From Paraburkholderia aromaticivorans (GTDB lineage: Bacteria; Pseudomonadota; Gammaproteobacteria; Burkholderiales; Burkholderiaceae), in the NCBI RefSeq assembly GCF_002278075.1, contig NZ_CP022990.1:2728001-2792000 (forward strand): a stretch of DNA of 64,000 nucleotides, read 5' to 3'. Under the pieces are notes generated by a model. That model had not been told where the DNA came from, did no database searches, and saw only the letters and a list, made by a program, of their open reading frames with translations. Shown here one piece after another: positions 51,404-60,024 of the stretch. The first letter of the stretch is position 1. The number at the start of each line of letters is the position of its first letter. The translations under genes were made by a program, and so were the position numbers.

Positions 51404-52288
51404 TCAGCAGATTGCCTGGTTGATGATGCCGTATTGCAGGTAATGCGTATCCTGTCCGCCGTTCGCGGGCTCACCGGGCCTGACGGGGCGGACCATTTTG
51501 ACGACCGAGTCCACGCGCGGCAGGCCCAGTTGTTCCAGCCACTCGGTCAGACCGCTGTCGGCCGGGGTGTCGATACGCACGAACACGCCTTCGTTCAGCG
51601 CCAGCCAGTGGCTGATGAGCGCCTTGGCGCGGCTGGAATCTTCCGAGTCCGGCGCGACTACCGGACCGATCGCAAAGCCGCGCCCAAAACGGCGGAACAG
51701 GGCGAAGCCGATCAATTCGCCGTCGCGGTCGAGCGCGATGCCGTCGGCGGCGCCCAGCAGCGCGGGCAACACCTCGCCGCGGTCCAGGCCGCTCGCCCGC
51801 GACGCCAGTTCGACGAGCCGCGCGGTATCGCTCGACCCGAGCGGGCGCAAGCGCTCCCCGGGCGGCAAGGACACGAGCGGCGGCTGGAACGCCGCACCCT
51901 GATGCTGGTCGAGCGTGCCGATCGCGCGAAAACCGAGCTTCTCATAGAGCGGCTGGCCAGCGGGGGTGGCGTGCAGGAAGGTGACACGCCCGTCCAGTTC
52001 TTCCAGCAGCAGTTCCATCAGCGTCCTGCCGATGCCGCGCCCCTGGTGCGCGGGCGACACGATCACCATGCCGAGCGACGCATGCTCCGCGCCGTATTTC
52101 CAGCACAGGGCGGTGCCGATCACGCCGCTCGCGTCTTGCGCGACGAAACCCACGCCCAGCAGCGCCACGAATCTCCAGTCGTCCGCCCGATGCGGCCATT
52201 TGAGTTCGACCGTCAACGCGTGAGCGGCGGCGATGTCCTCGAGGGTGAAGCGTCTATAGGTAATCGAATCGGTAATCGAATCGGACAC
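51404..52288 (-). CDS. GNAT family N-acetyltransferase with C-terminal second domain
   Basis: The 294-aa protein has an N-terminal GNAT domain (FTLEDIAAAHALTVELKWPHRADDW, then acetyl-CoA loop VSPAHQGRGIGRTLMELLLEEL; residues about 10-145) and a second domain with VELASRASGLDRGEVL and GFALFRRFGRGFAIGPVVAPD (about 160-290), which resembles the 'acetyltransferase 18' domain. The RxxGxG/A signature (QGRGIG) is intact, so it should bind acetyl-CoA. It is the first gene of the leftward pair with ghrA-like. The acceptor (amine or amino acid) is unknown. Confidence 0.87.
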   Translation of the reverse strand: MSDSITDSITYRRFTLEDIAAAHALTVELKWPHRADDWRFVALLGVGFVAQDASGVIGTALCWKYGAEHASLGMVIVSPAHQGRGIGRTLMELLLEELDGRVTFLHATPAGQPLYEKLGFRAIGTLDQHQGAAFQPPLVSLPPGERLRPLGSSDTARLVELASRASGLDRGEVLPALLGAADGIALDRDGELIGFALFRRFGRGFAIGPVVAPDSEDSSRAKALISHWLALNEGVFVRIDTPADSGLTEWLEQLGLPRVDSVVKMVRPVRPGEPANGGQDTHYLQYGIINQAIC

Positions 52289-52566
52289 GCCGTACTCCCT
52301 GATTGACTGAAGGCTTACGCCGTCACTTTGTCATCCGGTGCGCGACATGACTAGGACGATCTTTTTATCGCGGGCTCCGGAACGAGCCGCAGCCAGATTC
52401 GATGCAAAACGCCAGGTCTGGGCGCGCATTACAGGTGGGTTCTGCTGCGCGGCGATTTTTGTCGGCGACATATGCCACGCCCCCGGCTCTACGATTTCGT
52501 CATGGCGGCGGCGGTCCAGGCCGCGCCGCACGGGACCCCCAGCCAGTCACACAGGAAACCTCTCTC

Positions 52567-54045
52567 ATGGACAGCTTCAATCCGGACGACGTCGCGATTC
52601 GCAGCGGCCATTACATCGGCGGTGAATATGTCGAGGCGGGCGGGCACCGCATCGAGGTGGCGCGGCCATCGGACGGCGTGGTGTACGCGTCGGTGCCGCT
52701 CGCCGATGCCGCGATGGTGGACCGCGCGGTCGAAAACGCATGGCAGGCATTCAAACGCAGTGGCTGGGCGCGCATGGCGCCGCGCGAACGCGCGAAGATT
52801 CTGCGCCGTTTCGCCGAACTGGTCGAAGCCGACGCGCCGACGCTCGGCCGCCTGGAAGCACTCGGTTCGACGCGTCCGATCGCGCAGGCGATCGGCTGGG
52901 ACGTGCCGTTCACCGCCGAGGGCATCCGCTTTTACGCCGAGTTCGCCGACAAGCTGGGCGGCGACGTGGCGGCCACCGATCACGATCATCTCGGCATGAC
53001 GATCGCCGAGCCCTACGGCGTGATCGGCGCGATCGCGCCATGGAATTTTCCGCTCGTCATGGCGTCGTGGAAGATCGCCCCGGCGCTGGCGGCGGGCAAT
53101 GCGGTGGTGCTCAAGCCGTCGGAGATGACGCCGTTCTCGGTCTTGCGGCTCGCCGAACTCGCCGTGCAGGCGGGCGTGCCCGCGGGCATCTTCAATGTGA
53201 TCCAGGGCGATGGCCGCGTGACCGGCGACGAACTGGTCCGCCATCCGAAGATCAGCAAGGTCACCTTCACGGGCTCCACGCGCACCGGCGCGTCGATCAT
53301 GGCGGCGTGCGCCAACAGCGGCACCAAGCCGGTCACGCTGGAACTGGGCGGCAAGAGCCCGCAAATCGTGTTCGCCGACGCGCCGCGTCTGGACGACGTG
53401 GCGCGCCGCATCGCCGGCGCGATCACGGGCAACGCGGGGCAGGTGTGCGTGGCGGGCTCGCGCCTGCTGGTCGAGCGCAGCCTCGCCGAGCCGCTGGCCG
53501 AACGGATCGGCAAGTTCTTTGCCGAATTGAAGCCCGGCGCGACATGGGCCGCGGGCACGACGCTCTCGCCGATCATCTCGGCGCCGCAGGCGGCGCGCAT
53601 CGAAGGTATCGTCGGACGCACGCTGCAAGCCGGCGCGACGCTGCGCTACGGCGGCGTCAGGGCCGACGGCGGCGCGGACGGCGCGTTCTACGCGCCCACC
53701 TTGCTCACGAACGTCACGGCGCACTCCGAAGCGGTACGCGAAGAAGTCTTCGGGCCCGTGCTGACGCTGCAGACCTTCGATACCGAAGAAGAAGCGCTCG
53801 CGCTCGCACAGCATCCCGAGTACGGCCTCGCGGCCGGCGTGCATACCGCCGACCTTGGCCGCGCGCTGCGTTTCGTGCGCGGGCTCGAGGCGGGCACGGT
53901 GTGGGTCAACCGCTATGGCCGCACCTCGGACTTCATGATCCCCACGGGCGGCTACAAGCGCTCCGGCATCGGCAAGGATCTGGGCCGCCAGGCCTACGAG
54001 GCCAACCTGCGTTTCAAGAGCGTGCTGATCGACCTGCGGCCCTGA
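52567..54045 (+). CDS. Aldehyde dehydrogenase family protein
   Basis: The 492-aa enzyme has IAPWNFPLVMASWKIAPALAAGNAVVLKPSE, FTGSTRTGASIMA, general base Glu in VTLELGGKSPQIVF and nucleophile Cys in GNAGQVCVAGSRLLV. The C-terminal ANLRFKSVLIDL is usual for betaine-aldehyde or gamma-aminobutyraldehyde-type enzymes. It is divergent from the GNAT/GhrA pair and lies downstream of a 278-bp gap. CAGGAAACCTCTCTC precedes the ATG at 52567; the frame is open upstream to about 52402 but without similarity. A role in oxidising aldehydes from the nearby aminotransferase or amine oxidase is plausible. Confidence 0.91.
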   Translation: MDSFNPDDVAIRSGHYIGGEYVEAGGHRIEVARPSDGVVYASVPLADAAMVDRAVENAWQAFKRSGWARMAPRERAKILRRFAELVEADAPTLGRLEALGSTRPIAQAIGWDVPFTAEGIRFYAEFADKLGGDVAATDHDHLGMTIAEPYGVIGAIAPWNFPLVMASWKIAPALAAGNAVVLKPSEMTPFSVLRLAELAVQAGVPAGIFNVIQGDGRVTGDELVRHPKISKVTFTGSTRTGASIMAACANSGTKPVTLELGGKSPQIVFADAPRLDDVARRIAGAITGNAGQVCVAGSRLLVERSLAEPLAERIGKFFAELKPGATWAAGTTLSPIISAPQAARIEGIVGRTLQAGATLRYGGVRADGGADGAFYAPTLLTNVTAHSEAVREEVFGPVLTLQTFDTEEEALALAQHPEYGLAAGVHTADLGRALRFVRGLEAGTVWVNRYGRTSDFMIPTGGYKRSGIGKDLGRQAYEANLRFKSVLIDLRP

Positions 54046-54169
54046 GCAGGCCCCGGCCGCCGCGTGTGAACGGCCGCAAACCCAACAGGGATAAGGGTTA
54101 CGCCTGATCGCCGCATTCTGTGCTGTCAGCGGCCTCAAAAACGCATTGTTTGTGTCACCGGCAGCGCCC

Positions 54170-54265
54170 TAATCAGGAACATCTATGTTTTTGCGCTGAT
54201 TAAATCTTTCACAGGAATGCGCTTTTCCTGTCGATCGGAGTGGCTGCAAAACACTGACTCCGATC
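54170..54265 (+). repeat. Three consecutive perfect inverted repeats (structured leader candidate)
   Basis: TAATCAG/CTGATTA (54170-54176 and 54196-54202), ACAGGAA/TTCCTGT (54211-54217 and 54225-54231) and GATCGGAGT/ACTCCGATC (54233-54241 and 54257-54265) are all perfect, 7 to 9 bp. They lie 72-167 bp upstream of the HAD gene that opens the last operon. They could be operator sites or stems of a structured 5' leader; no known riboswitch family is recognised. Confidence 0.55.
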
Positions 54266-54336
54266 CCAAGCACGATAGCTGCTGTTTTTGCCAATGAGCT
54301 CCGACAGCGGGCTCACCATCACGATAGGACTGCACC

Positions 54337-55005
54337 ATGATCGAATTCGAACCGAAATACATCACCTTCGACTGCTACGGCACGCTGACCAAATTCCACA
54401 TGGCCGACATGACGCGCGAACAGTACGGCCACCTGCTGAACGGCGAAGACCTGGAAAAGCTCGTCGCGTTTTACTCGGGCTATCGTCGCGACGAAGTGCT
54501 CGGTGCATGGAAGCCGTACCGCGATGTGGTGGTCAACGCGCTGCGCCGCGCCTGCAAGCGTATGAACGTCGAATTCAACGAAGCGGGTGCCCAAAGCATC
54601 TATGAAGCCGTGCCGACCTGGGGTCCGCATCCGGACGTGCCGGAAGGCGTCGCCCGTCTGGCGAAGAAGTACAAGCTGGTGATTCTCTCGAACGCTTCGA
54701 ACAACCAGATCCAGAGCAACGTCGACAAGCTCGGCGCGCCGTTCTACAAGGTCTTCACGGCCGAGCAGGCACAGTCGTACAAGCCGCGCATGCAAGGCTT
54801 CGAATACATGTTCGACCAGCTCAACTGCAACCCGGAAGACGTGCTGCACGTGTCGTCGAGCCTGCGCTACGACCTGATGACCGCGCACGACCTGGGCATC
54901 AAGCACAAGGTTTTCGTCAAGCGCGGCCACGAACCGTCGACGCCGTACTACCAGTACTACGAGGTCAACGACATTCCGCATCTGGCTTCGGAACTCGGCC
55001 TGTAA
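54337..55005 (+). CDS. HAD superfamily hydrolase, haloacid dehalogenase type II-like
   Basis: The 222-aa protein has motif I ITFDCYGTLTKFHMADM with D12 and Tyr14, the Lys in YKPRMQGFEYMF and the late motif HVSSSLRYDLMTAHDLG, which resembles the active SSxxxDxxGA block of L-2-haloacid dehalogenase. Motif II SNASNNQI is also usual. Of the three related proteins in this window it is the closest to a true type II dehalogenase in the acidic motif, but dehalogenation is unproven. Start MIEFEPK follows ACGATAGGACTGC. It opens the rightward operon with a FAD amine oxidase and a dipeptide-type ABC transporter. Confidence 0.88.
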   Translation: MIEFEPKYITFDCYGTLTKFHMADMTREQYGHLLNGEDLEKLVAFYSGYRRDEVLGAWKPYRDVVVNALRRACKRMNVEFNEAGAQSIYEAVPTWGPHPDVPEGVARLAKKYKLVILSNASNNQIQSNVDKLGAPFYKVFTAEQAQSYKPRMQGFEYMFDQLNCNPEDVLHVSSSLRYDLMTAHDLGIKHKVFVKRGHEPSTPYYQYYEVNDIPHLASELGL

Positions 55006-55073
55006 GCGCGGGTTCGTTCACGCGCTAACGCTGCCCGCCGCCTCGCTCATTGCCCATCACAAGGACCCACCGG

Positions 55074-56348
55074 ATGAAGCTCGATTCCTATTGGCTCGAC
55101 ACCGCGCCGCCCCTGCTTTCGGCGTGCGAGGGTCCGGTCGACGGCCAGACCGATGTGGTGGTGATCGGCGGCGGCTTTACCGGGTTGTCGGCGGCGCAGG
55201 CGTTGGGCAAGCGCGGCGCCGCGGTGAGCGTGCTCGACGCGGGCCGCATCGGCGGCGGCGCGTCCGGGCGCAACGGCGGGCAGGTCAATACCGGGGTCGC
55301 GCAGGACTTCGCCGCGCTGGTCGCGCAACTCGGTGTGGAGCGGGCGAGCGCCTGCTACCGCGCGTTCTCGGATGCGGTCGATACGGTCGAGCGCCTGATT
55401 CGCGAGGAAAACATCGACTGCAACTACATGGCGACCGGCAAGCTGAAACTCGCGTCCAAGCCGCATCACCTCGCGCATCTGGAGAAGACGGCTGAAGCGA
55501 TTCGCCGTGCGGTCGATACGGATATCGAACTGATCGACCGCAGCCGTATCCGCAGCGAAATCCAGTCCGACAGTTTTTACGGCGGACTGCTGCAACGGCA
55601 CGGCGGTCAGATGCATATGGGCAAGTTCACGGTCGGCCTCGCGGAGGCGGCGGTGCGCCGCGGCGCGAAGCTGTACGAGAACGCGGCCGTCACCGCCATT
55701 GCGAAAGACGGCGGCGGCTTCCGGATCACCACGGCGCGCGGCGAAGTGCGCGCGAAGCAGGTGCTGATCGCAACCGGCCCGTCGCGGCATGGCCCGTTCG
55801 GCTGGTATCGCAGGCGCCTCGCACCGGTCGGTTCGTTCATCGTCGTGACGGAACCCGTCGCCCCGGCCTTGCTGGCGCAAGTGTTTCCGAACCGGCGCGC
55901 GTACACCACCACGCGTTTGATGCACAACTACTTCCGCGTGACGCCCGATTCGCGCTTGCTGTTCGGCGGCCGCGCGCGCTTCACGGCGTCCGAACGGCCG
56001 TCCGATGCGAAGAGCGGACGCATCCTGCAGGAAGGGCTCGCTTCGATGTTCCCGATGCTCGCGAGCGCGCGCATCGACTATTGCTGGGGCGGTCTGGTGG
56101 ATATGAGCGCCGACCGTCTGCCGCATGCCGGGCAGCACGACGGCGTCTATTTCTCGATGGGCTACAGCGGCCACGGCACGCAGATGTCGACGCACATGGG
56201 CCAGGTGATGGCCGACGTGATGGACGGCCGCGAAGACCGCAATCCGTGGCGCGAGTCCGAGTGGCCCGCGATTCCCGGCCACACCGGCAAGCCGTGGTTC
56301 CTGCCGCTGGTGGGGACGTACTACCGCATCAAAGACATTTTTTATTGA
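55074..56348 (+). CDS. FAD-dependent amine oxidoreductase, DAO superfamily (PuuB-like)
   Basis: The 424-aa protein has TDVVVIGGGFTGLSAAQALGKRG (FAD motif), GGGASGRNGGQVNTGVAQ, and a C-terminal SADRLPHAGQHDGVYFSMGYSGHG as in gamma-glutamylputrescine oxidase-type enzymes. It resembles the oxidase at 408 in architecture but is a distinct subtype. It oxidises an amine or N-substituted amino acid to an aldehyde and ammonia or smaller amine. CAAGGACCCACCGG precedes the ATG at 55074; an ATG 24 bases upstream lacks one. HAD gene upstream and ABC importer genes downstream form the same operon. Confidence 0.88.
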   Translation: MKLDSYWLDTAPPLLSACEGPVDGQTDVVVIGGGFTGLSAAQALGKRGAAVSVLDAGRIGGGASGRNGGQVNTGVAQDFAALVAQLGVERASACYRAFSDAVDTVERLIREENIDCNYMATGKLKLASKPHHLAHLEKTAEAIRRAVDTDIELIDRSRIRSEIQSDSFYGGLLQRHGGQMHMGKFTVGLAEAAVRRGAKLYENAAVTAIAKDGGGFRITTARGEVRAKQVLIATGPSRHGPFGWYRRRLAPVGSFIVVTEPVAPALLAQVFPNRRAYTTTRLMHNYFRVTPDSRLLFGGRARFTASERPSDAKSGRILQEGLASMFPMLASARIDYCWGGLVDMSADRLPHAGQHDGVYFSMGYSGHGTQMSTHMGQVMADVMDGREDRNPWRESEWPAIPGHTGKPWFLPLVGTYYRIKDIFY

Positions 56349-56427
56349 TCGTTCGTTGTTCGATTGGCAGTTAAAACCACGCAGCCATGCCTGCTTAACC
56401 TCGTTGCTCACCTCGCGGAGAAGTTCG

Positions 56428-58044
56428 ATGAATAAGGAAAACTCGCAACATGGCGCTCTTGGACTCGGAAGCGAGCTGGAGCGATTGACTGCCAAAGGCG
56501 CGTCGCGTCGCGGCGTGCTGCGCGCGATGGCCGCGGCCGGCATGATGTCGGTCACGGGCGCCGGCTTGCTCACCGCAAGCGGCGCGGCGCTCGCGCAGGC
56601 CAAACCGAAGCAGGGCGGCAGGATCCGTGTGGCGACGCAATCCGCTTCCGCGGCCGACACGCTCGACCCCGCGAAGGGCGCGCTCGGTACGGACTATGTC
56701 CGTGGCTTCATGTTCTACAACTGCCTGACCGAACTCGATTCGCATCTCGGCGCGAAGATGTCGCTGGCGACGTCGCTGGATACAAAAGACGCCACCGTGT
56801 GGGTCGTCAAGCTGCGCAGCGGCGTGCAGTTCCACGACGGCAAAGCGCTCGCGCCGGCCGACGTGGTGTATTCGATCATGCGCCACAAGGACCCGGCCAC
56901 CGCCTCCAAAGCGAAGACGCTGGCCGACCAGATCAAGGAAGTGAAGGCCACGGGCCCGAACGAAGTGACGATCACGCTCGAAGGTCCGAACGCCGATCTG
57001 CCGGTGATTCTCGCCACCTCGCATTTCCAGATCATCAAGGACGGCACCAAGGACTTCAAAACGGCGATCGGCACCGGCCCGTTCAAGGTCAAGGAATTCT
57101 CCCCGGGCGTGCGCACGGTCGGCGTGCGAAACGAGAAGTACTGGAAGCCGGGCATGCCGCACCTCGACGAAATCGAACTGATCGGCATCGGCGACGAATC
57201 GGCGCGCGTGAACGCGCTGCTCTCCGGCGACGTGCAACTGATCAACGCGGTGAGCCCGCGTTCCACGACCCAGATCAAGGGCGCGGGCGGCTTCTCGGTG
57301 CTGGAAACGAAGACCGGCCTGTACACCGACCTCGTAGTGCGCGACGAAGGCGGCATTACCGGCAACGACGATTTCCGGCGTGGCATGATGTACCTGCAGG
57401 ACCGCGAGCAGATGCGCCGCGCGATCTTCCAGGGTTACGGCACCATCGGCAACGACCAGCCGATCGATCCGACCAACAAGTACTACCTGGCCGGCTTGCC
57501 GCAACGCGCCTTCGATCCGGACAAGGCGAAGTTCCATTTCCAGAAGGCGAAGGTGGGCAGCGCGCCGATCCAGATTTTCGCGTCGCCGGCGGCCGAAGGC
57601 TCGGTTGAAATGGCGATGTTCCTGCAGCAGGTCGCGCCGCAAGCCGGTCTGAATCTGCAAGTGTCGCGCGTGCCGGCCGACGGCTACTGGTCGAACCACT
57701 GGATGAAGCATCCGCTGGGTTTCGGCAACGTCAATGCGCGTCCGAGCGCCGACGTGATCTTCACGCAGTTCTTCAAGTCGGACGCACCGTGGAACGAAGC
57801 GAACTGGAAAAGCCCGAAGTTCGACCAACTGCTGATTCAGGCGCGCGGCGAACCGGACGACGCCAAACGCAAAAAAATCTACGGCGACATGCAGGTGCTG
57901 GTGCATGAAACCGGCGGCGTCGGTATTCCTCTGTTCCAGAGTTCGCTCGACGCGTACACGGACAAGCTCAAGGGCCTCGGCTCGATTCCGCTCGCCGGCC
58001 TGATGGGCTTCATGTTCGCGGAGAACGTCTGGCTCGAAACCTGA
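56428..58044 (+). CDS. ABC transporter substrate-binding protein, family 5 (dipeptide/opine type)
   Basis: The 538-aa protein has a twin-arginine signal (GASRRGVLRAMAAAGMMSVTGAG, cleavage near ALAQ at about residue 57) and the family 5 mature sequence: QGGRIRVATQSASAADTLDP, VVKLRSGVQFHDGKALAPADVVYSI and GTGPFKVKEFSPG. These bind oligopeptides, opines or amino-acid derivatives in the periplasm. The first 29 residues before RR make this a long n-region. Start at 56428 (MNKENSQ) follows CGGAGAAGTTCG. It leads the transporter genes (two permeases and a fused ATPase) of the operon. Confidence 0.92.
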   Translation: MNKENSQHGALGLGSELERLTAKGASRRGVLRAMAAAGMMSVTGAGLLTASGAALAQAKPKQGGRIRVATQSASAADTLDPAKGALGTDYVRGFMFYNCLTELDSHLGAKMSLATSLDTKDATVWVVKLRSGVQFHDGKALAPADVVYSIMRHKDPATASKAKTLADQIKEVKATGPNEVTITLEGPNADLPVILATSHFQIIKDGTKDFKTAIGTGPFKVKEFSPGVRTVGVRNEKYWKPGMPHLDEIELIGIGDESARVNALLSGDVQLINAVSPRSTTQIKGAGGFSVLETKTGLYTDLVVRDEGGITGNDDFRRGMMYLQDREQMRRAIFQGYGTIGNDQPIDPTNKYYLAGLPQRAFDPDKAKFHFQKAKVGSAPIQIFASPAAEGSVEMAMFLQQVAPQAGLNLQVSRVPADGYWSNHWMKHPLGFGNVNARPSADVIFTQFFKSDAPWNEANWKSPKFDQLLIQARGEPDDAKRKKIYGDMQVLVHETGGVGIPLFQSSLDAYTDKLKGLGSIPLAGLMGFMFAENVWLET

Positions 58045-58123
58045 GCCGGATTCAGGGCACACCCCGCAACACGCGCGCCGCTGCTCGAGCGGCGCGCAGC
58101 TTCAACTGAGGAGGCGACTCTCG

Positions 58124-59077
58124 ATGAAAGCCCATGCGCAACGTCTCATCGCCGCGCGCCTCGGCCTCGCGCTGCTCACACTGCTGCTGGTGTCGGCAGT
58201 CGTGTTCGCCATCACCGGGCTGCTGCCCGGCGATGCGGCCCAGCAGGCGCTCGGCCAGGCGGCGACCCCCGAAGCCGTCGCCGCCTTGCGGCATCAGTTC
58301 GGCCTCGACCAGCCGGCGCTGCAACGCTACTTCGTGTGGCTCCTGCATGTGGTCAGCGGCAACTTCGGCACCTCTTTGTCTAACAATCTGCCGGTCAGCC
58401 ACCTGATTGCGACGCGCCTGCCGAACTCGCTGGTGCTGGCCGGTCTGACGGCGCTGGTCTCGGTGCCCGTGGCGCTGACGATCGGCATTTCGTCGGCGAT
58501 GTTTCGCGGCTCGCTGCTCGACCGTACGCTCAACGTGCTCACGCTCTCGACCGTCGCCGTGCCGGAATTCCTCATCGCGACGATCGCCGTGCTGATCTTC
58601 GCCGTGAAGCTGCGCTGGCTGCCGGCACTGTCGTATCTGTCCGAAGTGCATTCGTTCGGCGCGCTGCTGCGCATCTACGCGATGCCGGTGATGACGCTGT
58701 GCTGCGTGCTGGTCGCGCAGATGGCGCGCATGACGCGCGCCGCGGTGCTCGATCAGCTCAATTCGTCGTACGTGGAAATGGCCCTGCTCAAGGGCGCCTC
58801 GCCGGTGCGCGTGGTGTGGCGGCACGTGTTGCCGAACACCATCGGGCCGATTGCCAACGCGGTCGCGCTGAGCCTCTCGTACCTGTTCGGCGGCGTGGTG
58901 ATCGTCGAATCGATTTTCAACTATCCGGGCCTCGCGAGCCTGATGGTGGACGCGGTGACCAACCGCGACATGCCGCTCGTGCAAGGCTGCGTGATGGTCT
59001 TCTGCGCGGCGTATCTGGCGCTCGTGCTGATCGCCGACCTGTGTCAAATCGTCTCCAACCCGAGGCTGCGTCGATGA
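58124..59077 (+). CDS. ABC transporter permease, DppB/OppB-like
   Basis: The 317-aa protein has six helices with the DppB features LLLVSAVVFAITGLLPGDAAQQALG (helix 1), DQPALQRYFVWLLHVVSGNFGTSL (periplasmic loop with conserved FGTS) and the EAA loop LLKGASPVRVVWRHVLPNTIGPI. GAGGAGGCGACTCTCG precedes the ATG. The stop codon overlaps the next start as ATGA. It forms the translocation pore with the DppC-like partner. Confidence 0.92.
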   Translation: MKAHAQRLIAARLGLALLTLLLVSAVVFAITGLLPGDAAQQALGQAATPEAVAALRHQFGLDQPALQRYFVWLLHVVSGNFGTSLSNNLPVSHLIATRLPNSLVLAGLTALVSVPVALTIGISSAMFRGSLLDRTLNVLTLSTVAVPEFLIATIAVLIFAVKLRWLPALSYLSEVHSFGALLRIYAMPVMTLCCVLVAQMARMTRAAVLDQLNSSYVEMALLKGASPVRVVWRHVLPNTIGPIANAVALSLSYLFGGVVIVESIFNYPGLASLMVDAVTNRDMPLVQGCVMVFCAAYLALVLIADLCQIVSNPRLRR

Positions 59078-60024
59078 TGAGCCAACCTACCAATCCCCAC
59101 CATATTCCTCACGCCGGCACGGAGCTGTATGACGTGCGCCGTGACGAACTGGTCGTCGAGCCCGCGCCTGTAGAAGCGCAGGCGCTGAAACACGGCGTGT
59201 TCAAACGCCTCGTGCACCGCTTCTCGATACTCGGCCTGATCGGCCTGCTGATGGTGTCGTTCTGGCTGCTGGTCGCGTTCATCGGGCCGCTCGTCGCACC
59301 GTACAAGGGCGGCGCGCTGACCTCGACGGAAATTTTCGGCCGCTATAGCGCGGCGTATCCGCTCGGCACCGACTATCTCGGCCGCGACATGCTCAGCCGG
59401 ATTCTCTACGGCGCGCGCTACACGGTCGGCCTCGCGCTGGCCGCGGCGGTCCTTGCCAGTGTGATCGGCACGTTCTTCGGCCTGCTCGCGGCGGTGTCGG
59501 GGCGCTGGGTCGATGAAACCCTGAGCCGTCTGTTCGACGCGCTGATTTCGATTCCGAGCAAGGTGCTCGCGCTCGTCGTGATCGCCGCGTTCGGTTCGTC
59601 GATTCCGATGCTGACCACGGTGGCAGCGCTCGCCTACATTCCCGGCGCGTTCCGGATCTCGCGCTCGCTCGCGGTGAACCTGATGGGCCTCGAATACGTG
59701 CAGGTGGCGCGGGCGCGCGGCGAAGGCATTTTCTATATCGCGCGGGTCGAAGTGCTGCCCAACATGATTCATCCGATGCTTGCCGATTTCGGCCTGCGCT
59801 TCGTGTTCATCGTGCTGCTGCTAAGCGGGCTCTCCTTCCTGGGTCTGGGCGTGCAGCCGCCGAACGCCGATTGGGGTTCGCTCGTGCGCGAGAACATCGG
59901 CGGCCTGTCGGAAGGCGCGCCCGCCGTGCTGATGCCCGCCGTCGCGATTGCGACGCTGACCATCGGCATGAATCTGCTGATCGACAACCTGCGGCGTCGC
60001 GGCCGTAGCCACGGAGGTGCGTGA
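59074..60024 (+). CDS. ABC transporter permease, DppC/OppC-like
   Basis: The 316-aa protein has an N-terminal His/Pro-rich extension of about 40 residues, then LGLIGLLMVSFWLLVAFIGPLVAPY (helix 1), AYPLGTDYLGRDMLSRILYGAR (the GTDxxGRDxxSR block diagnostic of DppC) and the EAA loop RARGEGIFYIARVEVLPNMIHPML. Its ATG overlaps the TGA of the DppB-like gene; the frame further upstream is open but unrelated. GGAGG at 60013-60017, within its 3' end, serves the following ATPase gene. Confidence 0.92.
   Translation: MMSQPTNPHHIPHAGTELYDVRRDELVVEPAPVEAQALKHGVFKRLVHRFSILGLIGLLMVSFWLLVAFIGPLVAPYKGGALTSTEIFGRYSAAYPLGTDYLGRDMLSRILYGARYTVGLALAAAVLASVIGTFFGLLAAVSGRWVDETLSRLFDALISIPSKVLALVVIAAFGSSIPMLTTVAALAYIPGAFRISRSLAVNLMGLEYVQVARARGEGIFYIARVEVLPNMIHPMLADFGLRFVFIVLLLSGLSFLGLGVQPPNADWGSLVRENIGGLSEGAPAVLMPAVAIATLTIGMNLLIDNLRRRGRSHGGA

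Noticed and set aside
56395..58062. Minus-strand open frame of 555 codons opposite the family 5 binding protein
   Set aside because: Low-complexity Arg/His/Val-rich composition and no ribosome site; the plus strand carries a complete Tat-exported binding protein.
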